Assembly (NCBI RefSeq): GCF_042653925.1
Contig: NZ_JBHSFQ010000017.1
Span: 1 to 64,000, forward strand
Direction: 5' to 3'
Length of the DNA: 64,000 nucleotides
Origin: Nocardiopsis_B mangrovi
Lineage (GTDB): Bacteria > Actinomycetota > Actinomycetes > Streptosporangiales > Streptosporangiaceae
In this document: positions 1-8,460 of the stretch, in pieces
How the letters are laid out: every line of letters starts with the position of its first letter
Position numbering within the stretch: position 1 is the first letter of the stretch
Position numbers and translations under genes: made by a program
The notes under the pieces: model-generated
What the model was told of the DNA's origin: nothing
Databases searched by the model: none
The model's input: only the letters and a program-made list of their open reading frames with translations

Positions 1-41
1 GCCTCGTCACCGGCGCGCATGATGAGCATGTACTTCGGCAT
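1..41 (-). CDS. YCII-related (DGPF) protein, N-terminal fragment
   Basis: Only the first 13 codons are inside the window; the gene runs off the left edge. The translation begins MPKYMLIMRAGDE, the opening strand typical of small YCII/DGPF-domain proteins of actinomycetes, which often sit beside ECF sigma factors. A GGAGGAGA ribosome binding site lies 6-8 bases upstream of the ATG, which fixes the start. The family's function is poorly known, and the fragment carries no catalytic residue. Confidence 0.6.
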   Translation of the reverse strand, partial: MPKYMLIMRAGDE

Positions 42-386
42 GGGTCGCTCTCCTCCGTGCAACGGCGCCGTGTTCGGCGCCTCTCGATCAGACGTCGAAC
101 GGCACACGACCCGATCGACATCACGGCCGAACTTTTTTCCGAACGCGGCGGCGGACCGGAACACCAGCCGCCGCCCCCGCGGCCGGCCCCAGCGCCCATA
201 CGCCGGCCCTCGCGGACGAACACCTCATCCGCGAGGCCGACACGACGCCGGTGGGGCGGGGCGCCACCCATGGCGCCCCGCCCCACCGATCCCACCACCG
301 CCCACCCGGCCACGGCACCCCGAATGCGTGGAATGCCGGACCGGGGTCCGTCAGCGTCTAGGAGTGGCGGCCTGCCTCGACCGTGT
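42..386. other. Intergenic stretch with one terminator
   Basis: I see no supported gene here. The only structure is the long hairpin at 249-288, downstream of the minus-strand peptidase gene. The rest should hold the promoter of the partial gene at the left edge. Confidence 0.5.
249..288 (-). terminator. 18-bp perfect-stem terminator
   Basis: Positions 249-266 are the exact reverse complement of 271-288 with a 4-base loop (CCCA). It lies about 100 bases past the stop of the minus-strand peptidase gene. There is no T-run, as is common for actinobacterial terminators. Confidence 0.7.
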
Positions 387-1997
387 TCAGGCGGCGTCAC
401 CCAGCCGGCCGAGGGTCTCGGCTCGCAACCGCTCCGCCTCGCTGTCGAGTTCCAGTCCGGAGCCCGGGGACGCCCCGCAGGAGACGTCCTGCTCAGGGAA
501 CTCGCCGTCGACCAAATACCTCGTGGTGACGTTCCAGGCGCAGGCGTTGTCGCCGTAGATGTAGGCGCCGTGCCCACTGCCGTCGACGCTCACCAGCCGG
601 GACCGCTGCCCGAACTTCTCGTCCGCCATCACCCCGCCGCTGTGCGGTGTACCCGGGTCGCGCAGGTTCTGCACGATCAGGACGTTGCGCGGACCCTCAC
701 CCGTGATCTCCACGGGCGGCTCGGCCGGCTCGTAGTTCCAGTAGGCGCAGGGCGTGACGTTGGCCGTGGCCGCTCCGTACATCGGATACCGCTCGCGGTC
801 CTCCGCCACGCCGTTCCGGTAGGTGGCGAGGTCCTCGGACCAGTCGACGTCGTTGCAGTTCACCGCGAGGAACGCCGACCAGGCGTTGTCCGCGGGCGCC
901 GGCTCGGCCGTCGTCGTTCCCAGGCCGCCGACCGGCCCGTTCCCGTCCAGGTACCGCTGGACGGCCGCCTCGTCGGAGTCGCGCAGTGCCTGCCACACCT
1001 GCGCCGTCTCCGGGTAGCTCGACTCGCTGTACAGCCCCACGAAGGTACCGAGCCGGAAGAGGCTGCCATGGAATCCGGCCACCGGTTCCTCGTCGAGCCG
1101 CTCGGCGATCTCGAAGTAGGTATCCCGCACCTCGTCCGGCGAGCTCCCCAAGCCGTAGCTGGCGTCGCGCGCCGCCGCCCATGCGGCGAAGTCGGGGAAC
1201 GTCTCCTCGAAACCCTGGGCGAACCTGCGCACGCCGTCGTAGTCGAGGTGGGTGTCGCCGATGTTGCTGTCCAGGACGATCCGGTCGGAGCGCTCCGGGA
1301 ACATCGAGGTGTAGGCGGCGCCCAGCGCCGATCCGTAGGAGACCCCGAAGAAGCTGGCCTTCTCCTCGCCGAGGGCGGCCCGGATCCGGTCGAGGTCGCG
1401 GGCCGTATTAGCCGTCGACACGTGGCGCAGCAGCCCGTCGTCGTCGTTCTGCGCGCACTGGTCGGCGACCGCCGCGGCGGCCTCGGCCTGCTCGACGACC
1501 GCGGCGTCGTCGACCGCGTAGGGCGGAATGTTCCCGTAATACTCCTGATCGGTGGTGAAGCCGCAGCTCACCGGGGACGAGTGGCCGACTCCTCGGGGAT
1601 CCATGCCGATCAGGTCGTAGGTGTTCATAACGCTGGCGGGCATGCCCAGGGAAGCCAGGTCGGCGGGCATCGACAGCCCGGACCCGCCCGGACCGCCCGG
1701 GTTGAGCAGCAGCACACCGCGCCTCTTGTCCGGGTCCGCGCTGGCCAGCCGCGACACCATGATCTCGACCTCGGCGCCCTCGGGATCGTCGTAGTCCACC
1801 GGCACCGGCACAGTGCCGCACTCCAACGGATGCGGCCCGGCGGGAACATCCTCGGGGCAGGGGCCCCACTCCACCCCCGTCACCGCCCCCTCGCCCCGGT
1901 CGCCGGCCGCGGCCGGTGCCGCCGCGACCAGCGAGCCGGCAAGGAGGATCACCGCCATCGGGGGCAAACTTCGGCCTATGCTCAGCCCTCGTCCCAC
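387..1997 (-). CDS. Secreted alpha/beta hydrolase, tripeptidyl aminopeptidase type (S33)
   Basis: The 536-aa product resembles Streptomyces tripeptidyl aminopeptidases (SlpD/SlpE/Tap), which release tripeptides or other N-terminal peptides outside the cell. The GTG at 1997 is chosen because GGAGG lies five bases upstream and it gives a clean signal peptide (n-region MGRGLSIGR, hydrophobic core, AAAAG cleavage region); an upstream extension would be Arg-rich and unlikely. The oxyanion motif is NPGGPGGSG, the nucleophile elbow is GVSYGSALG, the acid lies in QNLRDPGTP, and the catalytic His in GSGHGAY. The C-terminal TAP-like domain is intact. A close paralogue lies in inverted orientation at 3114-4661. 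Substrate is not predictable. Confidence 0.88.
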   Translation of the reverse strand: MGRGLSIGRSLPPMAVILLAGSLVAAAPAAAGDRGEGAVTGVEWGPCPEDVPAGPHPLECGTVPVPVDYDDPEGAEVEIMVSRLASADPDKRRGVLLLNPGGPGGSGLSMPADLASLGMPASVMNTYDLIGMDPRGVGHSSPVSCGFTTDQEYYGNIPPYAVDDAAVVEQAEAAAAVADQCAQNDDDGLLRHVSTANTARDLDRIRAALGEEKASFFGVSYGSALGAAYTSMFPERSDRIVLDSNIGDTHLDYDGVRRFAQGFEETFPDFAAWAAARDASYGLGSSPDEVRDTYFEIAERLDEEPVAGFHGSLFRLGTFVGLYSESSYPETAQVWQALRDSDEAAVQRYLDGNGPVGGLGTTTAEPAPADNAWSAFLAVNCNDVDWSEDLATYRNGVAEDRERYPMYGAATANVTPCAYWNYEPAEPPVEITGEGPRNVLIVQNLRDPGTPHSGGVMADEKFGQRSRLVSVDGSGHGAYIYGDNACAWNVTTRYLVDGEFPEQDVSCGASPGSGLELDSEAERLRAETLGRLGDAA

Positions 1998-2210
1998 GTC
2001 CAGCCTCCGGATATCCGTTTCACCGTGGCTCCCGCCGGCCCGCCGCCCCGCCGTTCTCCGTCCGGGGGGCGGTCGCCACCGCCGGGAAGTACGTCCCCAG
2101 ACTGCTTCTCGCCTCGCCGGGCCCACCAGTTACACCGCGTCATGAGTTTCCCCTCGAAAACGTCATGGGTGCCGCGTAGCGGGTGCCCGGCCGCCTTCCC
2201 CACCGGCGCG

Positions 2211-2245
2211 AACGGGCCCCGGCGGTGGAGGTACCGGGGCCCGTT
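2211..2245 (-). terminator. 12-bp perfect-stem terminator
   Basis: AACGGGCCCCGG at 2211-2222 pairs perfectly with CCGGGGCCCGTT at 2234-2245 across an 11-base loop. It follows the minus-strand small secreted protein gene and precedes the peptidase gene, so it probably separates the two transcription units. Confidence 0.6.
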
Positions 2246-2437
2246 TCCGTGGATCAGGGCGGATCAGTCGCCCGATGGTGGCCGGGGTCCGCGAAAGGGA
2301 TCGCGTTCCCTTGCACCGCGAAACGGCCCCGCCGGGCGTTCCGCCGGCCCGTGGCGGGCTCCGGCAACGGCGGGCCGGTACGCGACGCGCGGGTGGCGGA
2401 TGCTCACGGCGTCAGCCCGGGCGGTCGCCGTACCGCG

Positions 2438-2737
2438 CTACCCGATGGGCTCGACGGGCTGGCCGGGCTCGATCGGCTCGACGGGCTGACCCGGCTCGAC
2501 GGGCTCGGTCGGCGACGGAAGCTCGCAGTCGCCCGGCGCCGGCTCCACGGGCTCGGCGGGGTCGGTCGGCAGTGGATCGCCGCCCGGGATCGCCGGCACG
2601 CCGGGCACGCCGCTCGGCACGCCCGGCGGGCAGTCCGGCACGTCGCCGGGGTCGGCGAATGCGGCGGCGCCGCCGGCGCCGAACATGATGCCCAGGCCGA
2701 CGACGACCGTGGCGATCCTGCGCAAAGACCGTGACAT
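2438..2737 (-). CDS. Small secreted proline-rich protein
   Basis: This 99-aa product starts MSRSLRRIATVVVGLG, a basic n-region and hydrophobic stretch ending near AAAFA-D, so it should be exported and cleaved. The mature part has two Cys (about residues 36 and 71), Pro-Gly-Val repeats, and a C-terminal run of PVEP-type repeats (PGQPVEPIE) ending at the stop. AGGAAGGG precedes the ATG. I recognise no domain; it may be a cell-wall-spanning linker or a small surface protein. It lies alone between the two inverted peptidase paralogues. Confidence 0.65.
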   Translation of the reverse strand: MSRSLRRIATVVVGLGIMFGAGGAAAFADPGDVPDCPPGVPSGVPGVPAIPGGDPLPTDPAEPVEPAPGDCELPSPTEPVEPGQPVEPIEPGQPVEPIG

Positions 2738-3113
2738 GGGGGGTTCCCTTCCTCGGGTGGCTCGCCCCGGCGGTCACTCCGCCGGGGGCCACAGCAACGG
2801 GCTGCGACCGGGACCTATCCAGCCATATCGCGGCTATCGCCGACGTCTGGTGATCTTCATATGCCGGCCATATCCCGCCCCACGCGCTTCAGGGCCTCCT
2901 CTGCGATGAGCGCGTCGCCCGCTATGGCCGCTTCCCCTGCGAGGGCCCCGTCGATGGATGACATCTGTCACGCCCGACCCGTGCAGCGCGCGGAGAAAAC
3001 CCATGATTCGCGACACTCTGTCACGATCCGACTCCGAATTAGGTTCGAAGCACAGACCCCGACGACGCGGGTGAGCAGGAGCGCTGTTGAGACCGAAATG
3101 GGGAAGGGCGGAC
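2738..3113. promoter_or_regulatory. Divergent promoter region between a secreted protein and a peptidase
   Basis: This 376-base gap separates divergent genes and is less G+C rich than its surroundings. A small dyad, TGACA-TC-TGTCA, lies at 2959-2970. I cannot place a convincing -35/-10 pair, so the promoters are inferred from gene orientation only. Confidence 0.35.
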
Positions 3114-4661
3114 ATGGAGCGAAGGCGTAGCGCAGGTCGACGATTGACCGTGGTGGCGGCGATCGGCCTGGCCGGGCCGTTGGTCGCGGTACCCGCCGTG
3201 GCCGATGACCGGGGCGATGAGCCGGCGGTGCAGGTGGACTGGGGCACCTGCCCTGAGGACGTGGCGGCCGAGGCGCCGCAGCTGGAGTGCGGCACTGTGC
3301 CGGTGCCGGTGGACTACGACGATCCCGAGGGCGCCGGGATCGAGATCATGGTGTCGCGGCTGGCCAGCGCGGACCCGGACAAGAGGCGCGGTGTGCTGCT
3401 GCTCAACCCGGGCGGTCCGGGCGGGTCCGGGCTGTCGATGCCCGCCGACCTGGCCTCGCTGGGAATGCCCGCCGAGGCCCTGGACAGTTACGACCTGATC
3501 GGCATGGACACTCGGGGAGTCGGGCACTCGTCCCCGGTGAGCTGCGGCTTCACCACCGACTACCGCGGCAACATCCCGCCCTACGCGGTCGACGAGGCGG
3601 CGGTCGCCGAGCACGCCGCGGTGGCCGAAGCCGCCGCCGACCAGTGCACGGACAACGACGACGACGGGCTGCTGCGCCACGTGTCGACGGCCAACATGGC
3701 CCGCGACCTGGACCGGATCAGGGCCGCGCTCGGCGAGGAGAAGATCAACTACTTCGGGCTGTCCTACGGGACGGCGCTGGGCGCCGCCTACACGTCGATG
3801 TTCCCCGAGCGCTCCGACCGGATCGTCCTGGACAGCAACATCGGCGACACCCACCTCGACCACGAGGGAATGCGCAGGTACGGCCTGGGCGCCGAGCAGA
3901 CCTTCCCGGACTTCGCGCGATGGGCCGCCGAGCGCCACGACGAGTACGGGCTGGGCGACTCACCGGAGGAGGTGCGCGCGACCTACTTCGAGCTCGCCGA
4001 GCGGCTCGACGAGAATCCGGTGGACACCGGCGAGGGCCCCATCGACGGCGCCCTTTTCCGGCTGGCGACCTTCGCGGGGCTCTACAGCGAGTTGGCGTAC
4101 CCCCGGACGGCGGAGCTCTGGCAGTCGGTGCTCACCTCCGACGGGGCCGCGGTGCGGGAGCAGCTGGACCTGACTCCGCCTGTCGGCATGCCGGCCGTCG
4201 GCGCCGCACTGGCGACGCGGGCCGAGCCGTCGCCGTTCGACAACTCGTGGTCGGCATTCCTCGCCGTGACCTGCAACGACGTCGAATGGCCCGAAGGCGT
4301 CGGCACCTATCAGCGCAGCGTCGCCGAAGACCGGGAGCGCTACCCCGTGTACGGCGCCGCGGGTGCCAACATCATGCCCTGCGCCTACTGGGACTACGAG
4401 CCGGACGAGCCGCCGGTGGAGATCACCGACGACGGGCCGGGCAACGTCCTGATCGTGCAGAACCAGCGCGACCCGGTCACGCCGCACCTCGGCGGGGAGA
4501 TGCTCCGCGAGGAGTTCGGGCAGCGGTCCCGGCTGGTGAGCGTCGACGGCAGCGGGCACGGCGCCTACGTCTACGGCGACAACCCCTGCGCCCAGGATGT
4601 GGCCACGGCCTTCCTGGTCGACGGCGAGTTCCCGGAACAGGACATGTCCTGCGCGGCCTGA
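3114..4661 (+). CDS. Secreted alpha/beta hydrolase, tripeptidyl aminopeptidase type (S33), paralogue
   Basis: The 515-aa product is a close paralogue of the product of 387-1997. The ATG at 3114 (MERRRSAGRRLTVVAAIG) follows a GGAAGGG site; a TTG at 3087 is possible but would lengthen the n-region. The signal peptide ends near AVAD. Motifs match the paralogue: NPGGPGGSG, GLSYGTALG, QNQRDPVTP and GSGHGAY. Compared with its partner it has a few indels, notably around residues 335-365, where it carries an extra acidic-Pro loop. It is a predicted secreted exopeptidase of the S33/TAP family. A strong terminator follows. Confidence 0.88.
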   Translation: MERRRSAGRRLTVVAAIGLAGPLVAVPAVADDRGDEPAVQVDWGTCPEDVAAEAPQLECGTVPVPVDYDDPEGAGIEIMVSRLASADPDKRRGVLLLNPGGPGGSGLSMPADLASLGMPAEALDSYDLIGMDTRGVGHSSPVSCGFTTDYRGNIPPYAVDEAAVAEHAAVAEAAADQCTDNDDDGLLRHVSTANMARDLDRIRAALGEEKINYFGLSYGTALGAAYTSMFPERSDRIVLDSNIGDTHLDHEGMRRYGLGAEQTFPDFARWAAERHDEYGLGDSPEEVRATYFELAERLDENPVDTGEGPIDGALFRLATFAGLYSELAYPRTAELWQSVLTSDGAAVREQLDLTPPVGMPAVGAALATRAEPSPFDNSWSAFLAVTCNDVEWPEGVGTYQRSVAEDRERYPVYGAAGANIMPCAYWDYEPDEPPVEITDDGPGNVLIVQNQRDPVTPHLGGEMLREEFGQRSRLVSVDGSGHGAYVYGDNPCAQDVATAFLVDGEFPEQDMSCAA

Positions 4662-4776
4662 CCGGCTTCCGGCCGGGACCGGGCGGCGGCGCCCGCCGGT
4701 GACGGGGGCCGCACCCTTCGGCCGGCGAGCGCACACGGCCTGAATCGCGGTCGGCCGGAGGGCGTCGTTCCTGAGC

Positions 4777-4818
4777 AACGGGTGGGTGGGGCGAGCGGGA
4801 CCGCCCCACCCACCCGTT
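4777..4818 (+). terminator. 17-bp perfect-stem terminator
   Basis: Positions 4777-4793 and 4802-4818 are perfect reverse complements with an 8-base loop, about 115 bases past the stop of the plus-strand peptidase gene. The stem ends in AA/TT. Confidence 0.75.
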
Positions 4819-4911
4819 CTCCGTGATGGGGCTCGCCGGCCGGGGAACCCGCCCCGGCAGGGCCGGTCCCGTGCCGCCCACGCCTTTCCGCACGATGATA
4901 TGGAGCCTGAG

Positions 4912-5574
4912 ATGTTCGATGAGTGGCGGCGCCGCCGAGCCGCGCAGCGGGTCCAGCCCGGGAATGGGCGTTCACTGAAACCGTTCCGCTGGTGGCAGCC
5001 GATGTCCCGTCACCTCTTCCATCTTCCGCTGGAGAAGGAGGACGGCCGGCGTGCGGTCTACGCCGTCGACGTCCACTCTTTGCAGCGGTTCTTCTCCGAA
5101 GACGGGAAAGGCAAAGCCCACCTGTACCTCGACGGCAGGCACCACGCCGAGTCCAGTCTCCCCGCCGCCTTCCCCGTCCAGGGCGGCACGATCGAGGTAG
5201 CGCCGACGGCCTTCGGCCTCAAGCGCTGCCACTACATCACCGACGAGGGGGCCGAGCGGCGGCTCATCCCGGATCGCCGCTCCGCCGAGGGGCACCGCGC
5301 GCGCCTCGACCGCGAGCACCCCGCACTGAGCCGCTGCATCGGTTTCTGCTCGCTGGTCCTGCTCGTCATCCCCGCCCTCCTCCTCATCCCGCAGCTCATC
5401 GAAGTGGTCTTTCAGGTCCCTCCCGTAACGCAGCGCTTCGGGGCCTTCACCTCGCCCGTCACTCTGCCGGTGTGGCTCAACATCGCGCTCACGCTCGGTG
5501 CCGCGGCGGCCAGCACGGAGCGCGCACTGCGCCTGCGGTACAACTGGCTGCTGGACACCGCGGCGCAGGGATGA
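4912..5574 (+). CDS. Membrane protein of unknown function, two TM segments
   Basis: I do not recognise this 220-aa protein. The ATG at 4912 has GGAG six bases upstream; an in-frame ATG at 4900 is possible. Residues 1-140 are soluble and basic with several aromatic patches (FRWWQP, LHLYLDGRHHA-like region). Two hydrophobic segments follow at about 142-166 and 184-202, and the tail is short. The soluble part probably faces the cytoplasm. It stands alone between a terminator and a convergent gene. Confidence 0.65.
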   Translation: MFDEWRRRRAAQRVQPGNGRSLKPFRWWQPMSRHLFHLPLEKEDGRRAVYAVDVHSLQRFFSEDGKGKAHLYLDGRHHAESSLPAAFPVQGGTIEVAPTAFGLKRCHYITDEGAERRLIPDRRSAEGHRARLDREHPALSRCIGFCSLVLLVIPALLLIPQLIEVVFQVPPVTQRFGAFTSPVTLPVWLNIALTLGAAAASTERALRLRYNWLLDTAAQG

Positions 5575-5670
5575 CCGGCGGCTCCATGGGACGAACCCGC
5601 TGACCGGCTCCCGGCCCCCGCCCGCCCACCGTTCGAAGCCGCACGACGCTCGGCGCGCGTCTCGGTGGAC

Positions 5671-6084
5671 TCACCGTGCGTCCTTCAAGAGCGCCCGGCA
5701 GGCGGACCGGCCTATCCAGGCTTGGGCGCGGTCGAACGACCAGCCGCGTTCGCCGACGAGCGTCAGCCAGGCATGCGGGCCCAGGTAGAACAGGAGGACG
5801 TCGACGGCCTCCGCTCGACCTGCCCCGGCACGGAGGGCGTCGAGTTCCGCCAGGCGATCGGCCACGCGGGCGAGGGCGTGGACGTAGTCGTCGCCCCCTC
5901 TGTCGAGAACCGCCTTGACGGAGGGTTCGCCCGGCGGGTGCCGGTAGAAGAGGCCGTAGGCGAGGTCCCAGTGGCGTTCGTGCGTGCGCCGGGTGCCGTC
6001 GGCCACGAGCTCGATCACGGCACGCGGCGGCCGATTCGGTACGGCGGGGCGACGTGTATTTCCGGGTGGCCATCGGCGCCTCAC
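5671..6084 (-). CDS. Conserved hypothetical protein (about 137 aa)
   Basis: The frame is well conserved in composition and has a plausible globular sequence (HERHWDLAYGLFY, FYLGPHAWLTLVGERG, AQAWIGRSACRALL). I cannot assign a family or function. The start is uncertain. A GTG at 6084 has GAGG upstream and gives a basic N-terminus; a GTG at 6018 would give a shorter product starting at VIELVADG. The gene diverges from the hemerythrin-like gene across a 61-base region that holds a palindrome, so the two may share regulation. Confidence 0.55.
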   Translation of the reverse strand: MRRRWPPGNTRRPAVPNRPPRAVIELVADGTRRTHERHWDLAYGLFYRHPPGEPSVKAVLDRGGDDYVHALARVADRLAELDALRAGAGRAEAVDVLLFYLGPHAWLTLVGERGWSFDRAQAWIGRSACRALLKDAR

Positions 6085-6120
6085 CCTTGACCTCGACGAT
6101 CGCAGCATTTGCCTATAGAG

Positions 6121-6132
6121 TTCGATATCGAA
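6121..6132. promoter_or_regulatory. Perfect 12-bp palindrome TTCGATATCGAA
   Basis: TTCGATATCGAA lies in the 61-base gap between the divergent hypothetical gene and the hemerythrin-like gene, 14 bases before the ATG of the latter. Its position and symmetry suggest a dimeric repressor site. The binding protein is unknown. Confidence 0.45.
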
Positions 6133-6145
6133 TACGTTTCCATAT

Positions 6146-6784
6146 ATGCAAACTCAGGATTCCAAAGCGGTCGTTGAGACCCGGCTCACCCACGAGGTCC
6201 ACCGCGTGGCGACCACCCTGCTGGCCGAAGCGGCCGTTCGCCCCTCCACGCCTCTCGCCGCACTGGCGCGGTTGCGGGACTTCCTCGTCGTCAACCTGCG
6301 CCACCACCACGAGACCGAGGACCACGACCTGTGGCCGCGCCTCCTCGCGGTGGCACCGGCCGCCGCGCGCGAACTCGACGCGTTGAGCGAGGAACACGAG
6401 CGACTGGACGCGGCGCTGGACCGGCTCGCCGCCGTCCCCGTGGACGGCGGCGCCGAGGACGAGATCCGGGCCGCGCTGCACACGGCGGCCATGGCGGTCC
6501 GCGAGACCGTGCACGACCACCTGCGCCACGAGGAGCCGATCCTGCTCCCCGCCCTCCAGGACCACCTTGACCCCGCGGAGTGGGACGACTTCGCCCGGCG
6601 GGTCGTCGCGACCACACCGCCGGCGGCCGCGCACCTGATGATCGGGTTCTTGGACGAGATCGGCACGCCCGAGGACGTCGAAGTGGTCCTCGCCGGCCTG
6701 CCGGAGCCCGTGCGCCCGCATCTGCCCGCCCTGCGCCACCAGGCGGCGGAGGACCTCCGCGCCCTTCGGGGAACCGGCTCCTGA
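6146..6784 (+). CDS. Hemerythrin (HHE) domain protein
   Basis: The 212-aa product carries the pattern of a hemerythrin-like four-helix bundle that binds a di-iron centre: HEVHR near the N-terminus, HHHETEDHDLWP, EEHERLD, and VHDHLRHEEPILLP. Known relatives bind O2 or NO or act in oxidative-stress and iron handling; the specific role is not predictable. The C-terminal 60 residues are an extension seen in many actinobacterial members. No clear Shine-Dalgarno site precedes the ATG, so the message may be leaderless. The 12-bp palindrome just upstream suggests repression. Confidence 0.85.
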   Translation: MQTQDSKAVVETRLTHEVHRVATTLLAEAAVRPSTPLAALARLRDFLVVNLRHHHETEDHDLWPRLLAVAPAAARELDALSEEHERLDAALDRLAAVPVDGGAEDEIRAALHTAAMAVRETVHDHLRHEEPILLPALQDHLDPAEWDDFARRVVATTPPAAAHLMIGFLDEIGTPEDVEVVLAGLPEPVRPHLPALRHQAAEDLRALRGTGS

Positions 6785-6854
6785 GCCCTCCGCCGGCCGG
6801 ACGGACGAGGCCGGAGCCCCATGCGGAGCGCCCCCACTCGCCAGGGGCTCGCGG

Positions 6855-8066
6855 TCACACGTCCCAGGTGACCGGGAGGCTCTTCACCCCGTAGATGTCC
6901 GCGGTCTCCGGGCGCAGGCCGACCTCGTCGGCCGGCACGGCCAGGCGCAGCGTGGGGAAGCGGTTCACCAGCGCGGGGAACGCGACCCGCATCTCGACGC
7001 GGGCCAGCTGCTGGCCCAGGCACTGGTGGATGCCGTGGCCGAAGGCCAGGTGCCCACCGTCCCGGCGCTGGAAGTCGAGCACATGGGGGTCGGCGAAGCG
7101 CTCGGGGTCGCGGTTGGCGGTGTGGTACGACACGACGACCGTCGTTCCGGCCTCGATGGCCTGACCGCCCAGCTCGATGTCCTCCAGCGCCGTCCTCATG
7201 AACATCTTGGCGACGCTCAGGTATCGCAGCAGCTCCTCCACCGCCCGGTCGGCGAGCGCGGGATCGGCGCGCAGCGCGGCCAGCTGCGCCGGGTTGCGCA
7301 GCAGCGCGAACGTACCCAGCCCCAGCATGTTCGCGGTGGTGTCGAACCCGGCCACCAGCAGGACCAGGGCGACCCCCCTCAGCTCCTCATCGGTCAGATC
7401 GCCGTCGGTGAGGTCGCTGAGCACGTCGTCGGTGGGGTTCGCGCGCTTGGCGGCCACCAGCTCCGCGAGGTAGCCCTGGACCGCGGTGTAGGCCGCTATC
7501 TGCTCCTCGTCGCTCGACTCCCCGTTGTGGAACGCCCCGATCTGTTCCTGGAAGGAGCCGCGGTCCTCGTACGGCACCCCCAGCAGCTCACACATCACGA
7601 CGGCGGGGATGGGGTGGGCGAACGCGGTCACCAGGTCCGCCGGCGGCCCGGCCTTCTCCATGGCGTCCAGGTGGTCGGCGGTGATCCGCTCGACGCGCTC
7701 GGTGAGCTGCCGCATCCGCCGGACGGTGAACTTGCCCACCAGCGGCTTCCTATAGCGACCGTGCCGCGGCTCGTCCATGAGGAGGAACTCGCCGGGCGGC
7801 GCCGGCGGGAGCTCCATGCCGGTGGAGTCGAAGAACGGGTGGCGCATGAGCTCCTTGCGGGAGCTGAACCGCGGGTCGGCCAGGACGGATCTGGCCAGGT
7901 CGTATCCGGTGATCAGCCACCCGGGCTCTCCGCCGGGGAAGGTGTAGCGGCTGATGGGGCCGTGCCGCCGGGCGTCGGTCAGCTCCGCCGGCGGGTCGAA
8001 GGGGCAGCCGGGCCGACGCGTCGTCGGCATCGTCGTGACGGTGTGGAGGGATTCACCCATGGCCAT
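6855..8066 (-). CDS. Cytochrome P450
   Basis: The 403-aa product is a class I bacterial P450 (heme-thiolate monooxygenase). The heme loop FGHGIHQCLG has the ligand Cys at about residue 349, the I-helix reads LLVAGFDTTAN, and the K-helix is EELLRYL. The start is ATG 8066 (or 8060), two codons apart, behind GAGAGA; longer readings enter Arg/Pro-rich junk. No ferredoxin or reductase adjoins it. It is clearly paralogous to the P450 at 17459-18721, sharing the C-terminal stretch CLGQQLARVEMRVAFPAL. The style (ADPRFS, FTVRRMR) is CYP105-like. Substrate is unknown. Repeated TGACGCCAT motifs lie 170-240 bases upstream. Confidence 0.9.
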   Translation of the reverse strand: MAMGESLHTVTTMPTTRRPGCPFDPPAELTDARRHGPISRYTFPGGEPGWLITGYDLARSVLADPRFSSRKELMRHPFFDSTGMELPPAPPGEFLLMDEPRHGRYRKPLVGKFTVRRMRQLTERVERITADHLDAMEKAGPPADLVTAFAHPIPAVVMCELLGVPYEDRGSFQEQIGAFHNGESSDEEQIAAYTAVQGYLAELVAAKRANPTDDVLSDLTDGDLTDEELRGVALVLLVAGFDTTANMLGLGTFALLRNPAQLAALRADPALADRAVEELLRYLSVAKMFMRTALEDIELGGQAIEAGTTVVVSYHTANRDPERFADPHVLDFQRRDGGHLAFGHGIHQCLGQQLARVEMRVAFPALVNRFPTLRLAVPADEVGLRPETADIYGVKSLPVTWDV

Positions 8067-8234
8067 GTCTCTCTCGCTAAGGGACGCGAATCCGGCGGGG
8101 CCGCCCGGCCGGGCGGCGGCCTTCGGCAGGGCTGTGCCGGCCGCGAGGCCACCCCGGCGTGCGGCGCGACGGCCGGCGCCGTCGCTCCCCGCGCCGGAGG
8201 ACCCGCGGCGATCGGGCCCTGCCACCGGCAGGCA

Positions 8235-8307
8235 TGACGCCATAATGACACACATATGACGTCAATCAAAGCCCTAATGACATCTCATGACATCGAAATG
8301 ACGCCAT
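8235..8307. promoter_or_regulatory. Cluster of TGACGCCAT-type operator motifs upstream of P450
   Basis: TGACGCCAT occurs at 8235-8243 and 8299-8307. Between them are TGACGTCA (8257-8264, a perfect 8-bp palindrome) and further ATGACA half-sites. The same 9-mer recurs three times before the second P450 of the window. This is likely a binding region for one shared regulator. The rest of the 8067-8460 gap shows no gene. Confidence 0.5.
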
Positions 8308-8460
8308 AGAGGCGCCGGGCACGAGGGCGCCGGCGCACGGCCGGACCTTCACGCGTGCCCTGTTTCCGCCGCGGGCGCGCCCTCGGGACCTGGGGCGCAC
8401 CCCAGCCGGCCGTGCGGGGGGAGAGAGCCGTGGCCGCAGGCCGCCCGGAGAACCCTCTGG

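Noticed and set aside
57..2489. Long plus-strand frame opposite the first peptidase gene
   Set aside because: The minus-strand gene has a signal peptide, catalytic triad and ribosome binding site; the plus-strand translation has none of these.
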